Shown here: piece after piece, positions 1 to 12,031 of the stretch
How the letters are laid out: each line of letters begins with the position of its first letter
Numbering within the stretch: the stretch's first letter is position 1
Assembly: GCA_964304625.1 (NCBI GenBank)
Contig: OZ199840.1
Coordinates: forward strand, 7,812,001-7,876,000
DNA: 64,000 nt
Reading direction: 5' to 3'
Origin: Kudoa neothunni
Lineage: Eukaryota; Cnidaria
Program-made: the position numbers and the translations under genes
Notes under the pieces: model-generated
Database searches by the model: none
What the model was told of the DNA's origin: nothing
What the model saw: only the letters and a program-made list of their open reading frames with translations

Positions 1-2
1 AC

Positions 3-386
3 GCAATTGCAAATTACAGAATCAAAATAAAGGGTAAAAAATGGTGCTGGCCATTATTCATTAATCTTATTTCCATGTGTGTCACCAATTCATGGAAAAT
101 AATGCGCCACTTTAATGGCCCTACTATAACATTAATTCAACATGCACGCGAAATTGTTGCCCATCTAATAACTCCACAACGGGGTTTAATTATGAGGAAG
201 AGTTCTCGATTGCAGTTGAATATTTCAATGAATATATGTTCTGGAGTCGTACTTGTGAGTGATGCCAACAAAAGACGACTCAGATGTGTTGTGTGCCACA
301 AGAAAACATACCTTTATTGTGAGGGGTGTTCATCGAGACTTCATCTTAAATGTTCAAATACTTTTCATTCGGATAAATATATTTAA
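3..386 (+). mobile_element. piggyBac-type transposase, C-terminal end (partial)
   Basis: An open frame of 127 codons runs from the window edge to a TAA stop. The first part reads KWCWPLFINL followed by CVTNSWKI, which matches the conserved block of piggyBac (PGBD) transposases just before the C-terminal tail. The last 35 residues form a cysteine-rich tail (CVVCHKK, CEGCSSRLHLKC, then His) like the piggyBac C-terminal zinc finger that binds element ends. The catalytic aspartates would lie upstream, outside the window. The frame is intact here, so it may be a fairly recent copy or a domesticated gene. I could not place a TTAA-flanked right end after the stop. Confidence 0.7.
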
Positions 387-2630
387 AAAAACTTGATTAA
401 TAAATTATATATTTGTGTTTTATTTCGCGCATGCACTTTCTCGGGAGTTTATTGGGTCCTTTTTGGCCCTTCAAAAAATTTGTTGTGTATCTCTCAGCTT
501 TGTCATAATTTAAAAAATTTAAGATTATTTAGGCATTTTTGAAAAATACTCAACACATTTTATTTTTTTATAATTTTTAAATGGTAGAATTTTAATGGGT
601 TAATAAGCAACGCCCAGGTATTTACAGTATTTACATCATCCGAGTATTGCTTCCGTTCTATCATCAAGGTCTTCGATCTACGTTTCTATTTCGCCGATTA
701 CAAAACTTGTAATGTTGGAATTAAATTTTTTGTTGTCTATCCGAATTTCATCTTGAATCAGAATTTCCGTAGCGATTAAAATATTGCGAAAAATCATCGT
801 AGTTGAAAACATTAAATAGGCGGGAAGTCTCAAAAATTGTAAATTTCTCACTGTTGTGAGCATTAGAATCGGCCATGAAAATGGAAGCATTTTTCTTGAT
901 TTCTTCTTTTTGAGTTTTAATTCATTTTTATTTAAATTAATTCCTGGAAAATCAATAATTAGAATCATTCATTTTTCCTTTTTGTTATTAAAAGGTCAGC
1001 TAATATATGTGCAATCAAATACATTAATTAATATTTATATATTTTATATAAATAGTTTCATCTATGTTGAACTAACTAAAATTGAATTATTTGATAGAAA
1101 TAATTTTTCCAAAGCTAAAATGTAAAAATAATCATCACGTGTCTAACCAAAAAATCCAAACTTTTCACGGTTCAACGGCTCGTTTCTTTTCAACTAGACT
1201 TTGAGATTTAACGTAAAATTCACTTCATCTTTTCTAACAGACACGATATATTTATACCTAGGGATCATAGTTTTCGACGTTTATTTTGGTTGATCCAATA
1301 GTACACTAGTACGCGTGCATGGATGTTTAAACATTAAAAACAAGCTCCCCACGAAAAAATTTTCTTATCAAATAGCTACTGCGGAAGAACGTCGAGAACA
1401 ACAACAGAACCCAAATTTTTCCCAATTTTGCTATTTTTTCTATCTCTAAAAAATAATTAGCAGAGAAGTGCCTTGAAACGCTTTTGAACTTTGAACAATG
1501 TTTCTTTGATTTTATTTTCTCGTAAATTCTATTTTGTAGTAGGGATAATTTCACGTTGCAATATTAACAAAAAAATTCATTTTCCATCTTCTCTTTGTCG
1601 ATCTATTAAACAAGAAAACTATCAATTTCTGTCCGATTACTACCCATTTCAAGTTTTTCGTTCGATTTTTAATTTTCCCGGAAAATAAACGTCGAAACTT
1701 TTTTTAAAATTCAATGATTAAAATCGAGTTTAATCGAAAACTACGATCCATATTTATAACAGGATATAATGTTTAGATGAGTGCCTGACTAATATGATGA
1801 CGTGCAGTGGTGGTTTAATATATGTATCCTCAGTATTTTCAAATTGCACAAATTAAAAAATTCTAATTTGCTACTTAATAGAATACACTTAAATCACTTA
1901 AGAATATTAACTAAAAAAATCATTCATGAATATTAAGAGGCCATTTTTAATGTTCTACGTACCGCCGCTATTTTTCTAATTCGCCGTCATTACAAAACCG
2001 AGTTATCAATCAGTTTGTGATGTTTTATACACAACAAAATTATTGAGTTCATAATTTTAAATTTATAATAAAGATAAATCACATTGAGGAAACTGAAAAT
2101 AAAATAGTAGCGAATAGACCACCGTTAACGTACATTTCCAATTATACATTAAGTTCCAAAATATTAGAGAATATACTTTTTCCGCTCTTTGTGATATAAA
2201 GTGATAGAAAAATATACCGAGCTCTATCAAACAACCAAAACAACAACTATCATACTGCACAAAAACATGTTATTTAGAATCAAAACTACAATCGATCAAA
2301 ATTTTACGCAAACATGATTCAAGTTAACTTTAGATTACATAAAATGAGCTGAAAAACTGGGCGGGGGTGAAATTGTAGGAAATTTGAGATTAAGAAATTT
2401 ATTGGTTTTTACTTCAGCACTCGTTCCCAATCAAATTTGATCGATAATAGAAAAATCTATTTTTTTTCTCATAAAAATGCATGCATCACAGAATTATTTT
2501 TGAATAAGACCGAAGGATCTGGTATGCTATAAAATCTAGAATCGCCGCGTATAGTGGCGACGAATAACGAAATTAACCGACTCGACGCATTACGTTGGTA
2601 GACACTTTTCGACCCAAAACACCAGTGGTA
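387..2630. other. AT-rich intergenic region, no gene recognised
   Basis: About 2.2 kb between the piggyBac fragment and RUVBL2. Several short open frames occur on both strands (for example around 678-968, 1327-1688 and 2063-2260), but they overlap each other antisense, are rich in Phe/Asn/Ile/Lys and match no family I know. The last 100 bases before 2631 are less AT-rich and probably hold the RUVBL2 promoter and 5' UTR. Confidence 0.5.
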
Positions 2631-4543
<1,913 letters not shown>

Positions 4544-5200
4544 AAAACGGTCATCCGATAATTATCCGTATATATTTTGGTTTGAAGTGTCTAATAGTTT
4601 ATTTATTCCTGTTTCTTTTTTTTATCTATTAATTCAAACGCCTAAAGATTTTGTACCTAACTGACAGATAAAATCATTACATTATTCTTAATCTACTTTA
4701 GTATTATTTGTTGTCATCTAAGCCATAAATTCTAAATTGAAATAATTATCAGCTCTGATGCATTAATTTCCGATACAGTTTTATGCCCTTATTGCGCTGA
4801 GGAAATAGCACTTTTCTCTGTGAATTTAAAATATTATTGACTTTATGTACAAAAAGATACTTGATTCTTTAAAGTTGAAGTAGATTTGACTTGAGATTTT
4901 TAGAAATTTGATGATACGCATTTTTCCATTAAGTAAATTCCTTATTTTGCTCATGTTGTTAAGTTGCGGAGTTCCGACTAGTTAGTTCAGCTAAATGAAG
5001 CTGTAGGCGCTGCGGCGAGTATCAATAATCCTTAGCCTTATCTTTCTCTGATAGTGTAGGAGTTTAAACAAACCATTGAACATTCTCATCTTGGAATGAG
5101 AGTCACAGCAAACCTTACACCTCTTAACTTAAATAGTGCAAGCTTTATTGGATCCAGAAGATTTTTATTACCTAGTAAGTTCCTCACGATTCCAACATTA
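4544..5200. other. Intergenic, RUVBL2 3' flank
   Basis: About 650 bases with no supported gene. A less AT-rich patch at about 4970-5160 has no open frame of note and may be part of the decayed repeat that follows. Confidence 0.5.
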
Positions 5201-5204
5201 ATTC

Positions 5205-5405
5205 TACCCACTAGATTGAACTATAAATGAGGCTGTAACGCATAAAAGTGGATGTACATTGACATTGTAACCACAGCTTCCATTGTGGAAAAGTACACAT
5301 ATAAAGGAAACAACGCTCGTAATCTTACTAAGATAGGGAATTGAATTCGTAACCTCCATGGTTACGACCCCATAACCAGACCAGACAGACACTCGTCCCC
5401 TCGAC
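5205..5405 (-). repeat. tRNA-derived SINE relic (candidate)
   Basis: On the minus strand, reading from about 5405 downward, a tRNA-like head can be seen. A GAGTGTCTGTC leader is followed by an A-box-like TGGTCTGGTTATGG, and about 30 bases later comes ACGAATTCAATTCC, which resembles a decayed B box (GGTTCGATTCC type). The tail to about 5205 is not tRNA-like. This order fits a tRNA-headed SINE. No target duplication or second copy was found, and the B box has several changes, so the element looks old. Confidence 0.45.
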
Positions 5406-5428
5406 CTATAGTCTCTTATACTGTGTTA

Positions 5429-5775
5429 CAGGGCTTCTTAAACGAGGGTAAATTAAGTGACATCAGAATTAGGTGAGGGAAGTTTTTGCATGATGCCGTT
5501 TGTGAATTACTTAAGGACGTTTAAGGAATTATATTATTTAGGACTATCAAACTCAGTAAAAAGAAGTCAGAAATGCATAAAACATTTTTTAGAATGAGTA
5601 TTTAACGACTATAAATAAAGTTACTATCATTCTCTTTATCAAAGGGCTAGTTTATCTTCTAGAGATGTAGCTCAATAATAAAAATAGTATTTAAAGAGGC
5701 TATTTGCATAGTATATAATATTCATGTATCACTGCATTTTGACTATTTTTAATAATTACTAACCTCTAAGAGCGC
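5429..5775. repeat. hAT-type MITE, copy 1 (decayed)
   Basis: The left end starts CAGGGCTTCTTAAAC. The interior matches another copy at 29777-30170 block by block: GAGGGTAAA near the left end, TTTTTGCAT, TATATTATT, then GAGTATTTAAC followed by CTATCATTCT. Those shared blocks in the same order and spacing show that the two are one family. The right end is poorly kept and was placed by analogy. Confidence 0.55.
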
Positions 5776-6679
5776 AGGAAATAATTAAATTCAACAAAAT
5801 CTAACCAATTAAATCTGTAGACAGTCTGAGTGTTTAAGTTGCTTTGATTAAAAATTGTCATTACAAAGGCGTACATAACTTTAGCATTCGAATTTACCGT
5901 GAAAATACCCCCTGCTGTATTAGATTATGTCAACTTGATTTCAATTTAGCGATTACCCAATATTAATTATAGGAGCTTAAAACAAATATTTTATGCATTA
6001 TAAAAGAATTGGACTATAAATGTTAGCAAATGTTTAACATTTAACCAAAAATAATGTTTCGAATTAAATATAAGTAATCCTACTGCTATAGATTGTTCAA
6101 TAAATATCAAACTATTCAAATTTATAAAACGAAAAAATTCGGATATGCTGATTACTTTATTTTTGTTGGTTTTTAGTATTGATGCAACATGATCTCATAT
6201 TTAATATTCCATTTATTATACACGCTAATCGCTGTGATTTATGTTATATCACCTAGCCCCTCGTAGTCATTTTTACAGACCATAACACTCAATCGCGTAA
6301 AGCATCCACTATGTATTCTAAAATGTAAGTGTGAATAATGATTTGGAAGCGTTATCACAACTTCTCCTTAGCGATTGCCTATTCCTAATTTCAGGAACCA
6401 ATAAAAATATGAATTTCATAATTTATAAAAATATTAGGTGTTCAATTGGAACAAATGTTTAACGTTACTATCAAAAAAGGTCATTGGATCAAACACAGAC
6501 ACTTCTATCAGAAATTAATTAAGAAATATAACATAATTCTAATTTATAATTTTGGGATTAAATATCGATCTAATTGCAATCTTCAATCGGTATATGTTTT
6601 CGTTCAGAAAAATAGAAACATACATTTTTTACGGACAATTAACCATTCTTTAGAACAAGATAATAAAATGGTACAATCC
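5776..6679. other. AT-rich spacer before the minisatellite
   Basis: About 900 bases without a supported gene. An open frame at 6446-6694 is Ile/Asn/Lys-rich, runs into the first repeat unit and matches nothing known; I treat it as chance. Confidence 0.5.
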
Positions 6680-8094
6680 ATAATAATGAAATAGAGAGAG
6701 TAAAACAATTGTACAAGTATTATGAATAATAATAATGAAATAAAGAGAGTAAAGCAATTGTACAAGTATTATGAATAATAATGAAATAAAGAGAGTAAAA
6801 CAATTGTACAAGTATTATGAATAATAATAATGAAATAAAGAGAGTAAAACAATTGTACAAGTATTATGAATAATAATGAAATAAAGAGAGTAAAACAATT
6901 GTACAAGTATTATGAATAATAATAATGAAATAAAGAGAGTAAAACAATTGTACAAGTATTATGAATAATAATAATGAAATAAAGAGAGTAAAACAATTGT
7001 ACAAGTATTATGAATAATAATGAAATAAAGAGAGTAAAACAATTGTACAAGTATTATGAATAATAATGAAATAGAGAGAGTAAAACAATTGTACAAGTAT
7101 TATGAATAATAATGAAATAGAGAGAGTAAAACAATTGTACAAGTATTATGAATAATAATGAAATAGAGAGAATAATACAATTGTACAAGTATTATGAATA
7201 ATAATAATGAAATAAAGAGAGTAAAACAATTGTACAAGTATTATGAATAATAATGAAATAAAGAGAGTAAAACAATTGTACAAGTATTATGAATAATAAT
7301 GAAATAAAGAGAGTAAAACAATTGTACAAGTATTATGAATAATAATGAAATAAAGAGAATAATACACTTGTACAAGTATTATGAATAATAATAATGAAAT
7401 AAAGAGAGTAAAACAATTGTACAAGTATTATGAATAATAATGAAATAAAGAGAATAATACACTTGTACAAGTATTATGAATAATAATGAAATAAAGAGAG
7501 TAAAACAATTGTACAAGTATTATGAATAATAATAATGAAATAAAGAGAGTAAAACAATTGTACAAGTATTATGAATAATAATGAAATAGAGAGAGTAAAA
7601 CAATTGTACAAGTATTATGAATAATAATAATGAAATAAAGAGAGTAAAACAATTGTACAAGTATTATGAATAATAATGAAATAGAGAGAGTAAAACAATT
7701 GTACAAGTATTATGAATAATAATAATGAAATAAAGAGAGTAAAACAATTGTACAAGTATTATGAATAATAATGAAATAAAGAGAGTAAAACAATTGTACA
7801 AGTATTATGAATAATAATAATGAAATAAAGAGAGTAAAACAATTGTACAAGTATTATGAATAATAATGAAATAAAGAGAATAATACACTTGTACAAGTAT
7901 TATGAATAATAATGAAATAAAGAGAGTAAAACAATTGTACAAGTATTATGAATAATAATGAAATAAAGAGAATAATACACTTGTACAAGTATTATGAATA
8001 ATAATGAAATAAAGAGAGTAAAACAATTGTACAAGTATTATGAATAATAATGAAATAAAGAGAATAATACACTTGTACAAGTATTATGAATAAT
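6680..8094. repeat. Minisatellite, 30 copies of a 46/49-base unit
   Basis: Tandem array of about 1.4 kb. Each unit contains AATAATGAAATAAAGAGAG, then TAAAACAATTGTACAAG and TATTATG. I counted 30 copies of the GTACAAGTATTATG core. Unit length is 46 or 49 bases and differs by one AAT triplet. There are two main sequence types: one reads GTAAAACAATTGTACAAG; the other reads AATAATACACTTGTACAAG, creating the perfect palindrome ACTTGTACAAGT. The second type clusters towards the right half. Copies are nearly identical, which suggests recent spread or homogenisation. The unit length is not a multiple of three and stops occur in all frames, so it is not coding. Confidence 0.97.
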
Positions 8095-8121
8095 GTCTGT
8101 AACAAAATATCCAAATGTGAA

Positions 8122-9489
8122 TATAGGGTTTCCCATCTAACTCGGCACTTGTGCAACCAAACGCGGCACTTATGCAATTTAATCAAACACATCCTTTTAA
8201 TAACACGAAAAAAGTTGATTTTAACATTCAAACCCATAATTACTATCATCACTGTTATTTATTCTAATATTATCTCTCTGTGAGAAGGCCTTGTGATATA
8301 ACCAAGCATTTTTCGATAGAACCCATCACAATGTGTGTTATTTCGCCTAAACATTCAGCAATAATTAATTTCAATGTTCTCGTCTTTACATTGCCTCCTT
8401 ATTACTAAGTTTTTCCAGACAGAAAAAACGTTCTCAACAGGATTGAGAAAGGGTGAATATGATGGAGGCAGGTATTTTACGATTAAATTTTCCGCACCAA
8501 TTATGTCCTGACGACCCCCGTAGTGATGGATTTTTGCGTTATCCATAATAAATATTGGATCAAGGATCCCATTATTAAAACGGCTAGTTTTAAGCTCCAA
8601 CAAGCAAGCTTTAAAGTCTTCGCCGGTTGCAGCCTTATCATGTATTTTATTATAAATCACGTAATTTTTATTGACTGCAGAAACCACAGAAATATTCCTA
8701 CTACTAGCGGCCGTTACAAAACAATGAGCTGACTTGCCTCTCAATGAGCGTCCTCTCTTGGGTCGGGTAACTACAGAAAATCCCACTTCGTCCAAAAATA
8801 TCAGGCTTTCATGCATTGACGTGATTTCTAGTTCCCGAAACATTTCTGCATTTAGGAACCGTTTTTCTATTGTGGTAGAACAATTCCTCCTTTAAGGAAC
8901 TCTTACAACACACTTGAGAGTGTAATGGAATTCTCCGATTACTCTATCGACTGTACTGAGGTATACGGTAACTCCAAATTCGTCCTGGAGCTTTTGTTTC
9001 AATTCTTTTAAAATGATTAATGAATTTTCATCAATCCAACAGATTATTTTTTCATTCTGATCAATCGAAAGAAGTGATCGTTTGTCTCCCCCTCTGGGTT
9101 TTGGAGCAAGAGTGTCGTTGTTTCTAAACTTAGATAATATCGACTAAACCGTGGATCTCGGTAACCTCATTTCTGAAGCAATATAACTATCAGTTTTTCT
9201 ATCCAATCAAAAATTGCACATTTTCCCCTTAAATCGGCAGAGATGGTTTTTCTTAGTTTCCTTTTAGGTTGCGTATTTGATGTCGATCTAGCCGAATCGA
9301 ATTGCGCTGAAACTATACACTCTGAGTCACTTGAAACTTCGCACACATTTAAATTCAATTAGATTAACAAAAATTTGTTCGAAATCAATGCGTAGCGTTA
9401 ACCGAGAATGCGCCTTGAAATCTATATCTTGGTTGCAAAAGTGCCGCGTTTGGTTGCATAAGTGTCGAGTTAGATAGGGAAACCCTATA
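8122..9489 (-). mobile_element. Tc1/mariner (IS630)-type transposon with ~57-base inverted ends
   Basis: The left end (8122 on) and the reverse complement of the right end (to 9489) share TATAGGGTTTCCC, then TCTAACTCG.CACTT.TGCAACC and CGCGGCACTT.TGCAA. The ends run for about 57 bases with only a few differences. TA at both outer edges fits the TA target site of this superfamily. Each end carries the motif CG.CACTT.TGCAA twice, about 18 bases apart, probably the transposase-binding repeats. The single gene inside reads on the minus strand. The element sits only 28 bases from the minisatellite and 72 bases from the 3' end of the sphingomyelin-synthase gene. Confidence 0.92.
8355..9358 (-). pseudogene. 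Tc1/mariner-type DDE transposase, broken
   Basis: The C-terminal 162 residues (8843 down to 8355) are open and show the DDE core: FLDEVGFS with the first Asp, FIMDNAKIHH with the second, and NPVENVFSVWK with the Glu about 35 residues later. The N-terminal end reads from about 9358, and a helix-turn-helix region (SEMRLPRSTV) and a linker (PKPRGGDKRSLLSID) can be read lower down, but in different frames and with at least one in-frame stop near 9149. It is therefore not intact as one open frame. It belongs to the IS630-Tc1-mariner group and would act on the element's own inverted ends. The copy at 57039-58163 is a relative but not the same family. Confidence 0.88.
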
Positions 9490-9560
9490 AAAGCAACAAA
9501 TTCATTACACAATGTATATTATATAAATATAAAATAGTAGAGTAAATAGATATGAAATTT

Positions 9561-10838
9561 TTACAAAAAATGGGTTCTTTCTTGACGATTTTTACAAGCT
9601 TTTTTATTCTGAAAGTATAATCTGAGTAAAACAAACTTATTTCTAATTTTTTCAGACACATAAGAAACAAATTCAGGCAAAACAAGCACATTTTCTTGGT
9701 AGGTGGTATTTTTTTCAAAATATACAAAAATAGGATTGAGCCAGAAGAATATTCCGAAATTTTGTATCAAATAGTTGGGTGTGATTGGTTGTTCTTGGGG
9801 GCCATTGTCAATACAAAAGACAGTATGATCGATCATTGTTTGTGAGTCACCACGAGTAACAACCACAGTAGTATCGCCAGTGGGAATGGCCTGGGTGGAA
9901 TTGGAAGTATCAATTGTTGTGGTTTGTGTGTTGTTGTCATTTCGGTTACCAGCATTATAAATCTCATATACAAACACAATTTGGTAGTACATCGTGAAAA
10001 TGTGCCGACTAACCCACACACCAACAACTACATCCATAGTATAGTGCATATGACTGCAGAGGATAGTTAAAATAGCAAAGAATGCCCAAGCCCAAATAAT
10101 AAACCGAAGCGGCTTATAATGTTTAGGAATATCTACAACAGAAAACATCATATAGACTTCGATTCGGCCAAATCAATTATTATAACATAAAATTTAATAC
10201 AATAAGTAAAATTGCTTGCCAGTATGACCACAGAAGCAGCATGACCACTGAACATGCTATCTCCACAACTGACCATACCAGAGTTCATCAATCCAAATGT
10301 TAATAGGACATACTTCAGATCATGCATTATTCCACGAAAACCGCGAAGAACATATTTCTATTCAACAACAACAACAACAATCAAATTACTATCATCAACC
10401 GACTATTAAATTAAATCCACAACATACTTCGGTGGGACATTTGCTTCGATCATTTGGAATAGGAAAGAATGTGGCCATCAACATTAAAAATCTCAACCAA
10501 AATGCTGTTCCAAATATCACCAATATTCTCTTTATGATCAACCATCTCTTTTGGTGTACCACAATGAGGATAATGTTTATAGCAAAAAGTGCAACAATAG
10601 AACCTTCGGTAAACTAGACCAACCAAAGTAAATCAACAATAATAATCATCAATAGAATTACTTCGAAAAGAAATTCGTACGCTGGAAACACATTCAACAA
10701 TATGTCAGGCAATCTGTTGGCGTTGATCAGTTGGTTATCATTCACTTTACGAGTTATAAGTAGTACAGACACAAATGTCAGTGTAGATCCAGCTGCACAA
10801 TACAGCAATCCCACAAGCATCAAAAAGTACTCCCTCAT
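9561..10838 (-). CDS. SGMS: Sphingomyelin synthase family enzyme, complete, 4 exons
   Basis: Polytopic membrane enzyme of the sphingomyelin synthase / SMSr family, which transfers a phospho-head group to ceramide in Golgi, ER or plasma membrane. Exons on the minus strand: 10838-10662, 10613-10428, 10357-10201 and 10132-9561, 1092 bases, 363 residues, all phases agreeing. CGDSMFSGH holds the first catalytic His (160); HYTMDVVV holds His 203 and Asp 207. The spacing 160/203/207 equals that of human SMS1 (285/328/332). PIPNDRSKCP fits the family's luminal loop, and FVYFEKN matches the conserved YFEKN tail. About six membrane helices are visible. There is no SAM domain upstream, unlike SMS1 and SMSr. 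A stop codon lies just before the ATG. A Thr/Asn-rich insert at about residues 235-300 is unusual. The head group used cannot be told. Confidence 0.92.
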
Positions 10839-11731
10839 TATGTATCAGCCTGATTGATTATTCGATTTCAATTATTGGAAACGTATTTTACTATCACTCT
10901 AACGTAGGTGGCAGTACAAAGGGATGATCATCTAGCTAAGTAGAATGTTGCGTAATCCTAACAAAGCTATTGTTGGCCGACGGTGTCACCGTTTGTGGTA
11001 GTCAATAGATATTTCTGTTAGTATAGATTTAGATGGAATTTAATTTTAATTGTTGCAATGGATCGTGTGAAAGGTTGCTAACTCTGTTTAATCAGGTCTT
11101 AAATTTCACGCATGCGTACGCGCCGGAATTAGATGATTTTGTTTGTGGTTTCGCTACTGTTTTACGTCAAAATCATTGTTGTTTCTCTAATTAATGTAAT
11201 GTACACTAATTCTGCCGAAGTTTTATATTTAGATTAAGTGATTAAATATATCGATGTTTGATTAAAACTTTCTTCGTGGTAGTTGATAACCTTATTTTAT
11301 TTTACTCAATAAAATGTGTAAGTATAATATGGTGATCAAATACGTTAAATGGCAAGGTTGCTGACAAAATTAAACATTTTTATGGATTTGAGACTTAAAA
11401 TAACAGTTCTGTTCGTATGAACTATTTGAGGGAGTAGAATACAGGTAACAAATACGTTGGATGGAAAGATTTCAACTTTATTTTACGTAAATATTAAGTG
11501 GATTGGATTACCCGAAAAATAATTTTCAATTCATCACAGGTATTATTCTTGTTTATTTTACGAACCTATTTAGTGACCCTTATATTAAAGAAAAATTGAA
11601 AGTTATATTGGCGTTAAATTAACACAGACATACATGCATAATCGAGAATATACGTAAATTTGTTTATCCAAATTGAAAGTTGTGATTTAGAACATTAGTT
11701 ATGCCAATTTAATTCATGTTTGAAAAATATA
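10839..11731. other. Upstream region of the sphingomyelin-synthase gene
   Basis: About 900 bases without a recognised gene. A less AT-rich stretch at about 10960-11170 could contain the promoter of the minus-strand gene. Nothing else can be supported. Confidence 0.45.
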
Positions 11732-12031
11732 CAGTAGAACCTCGATTATCCGTCCGGAGGATATTTTAAATTTCATTCGGATTTTATTGAAATTACGTGT
11801 GATAAATATCCGATTATCAGGAAACTGGAATAACTATTTAATCATAATTCCTGATAAAAATACCACCATCACCGTGCGACGTATACTATGTAGCATATAT
11901 ACCAGTGTAATATTTAATACTGTATGGGCTTTGGGGTCTTTTGGACATCAAACCATAATTAATTTACCAAGTGTTATGTATGTAATAATCAGAAATTCGT
12001 ATAATTATATCTAAAGTCGAATGAATAAAAA

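Noticed and set aside
6680-8094. CRISPR-like array of regularly spaced repeats
   Set aside because: There are no unique spacers: the whole 46/49-base unit repeats, and the surrounding genes have animal-type introns. It is a minisatellite.
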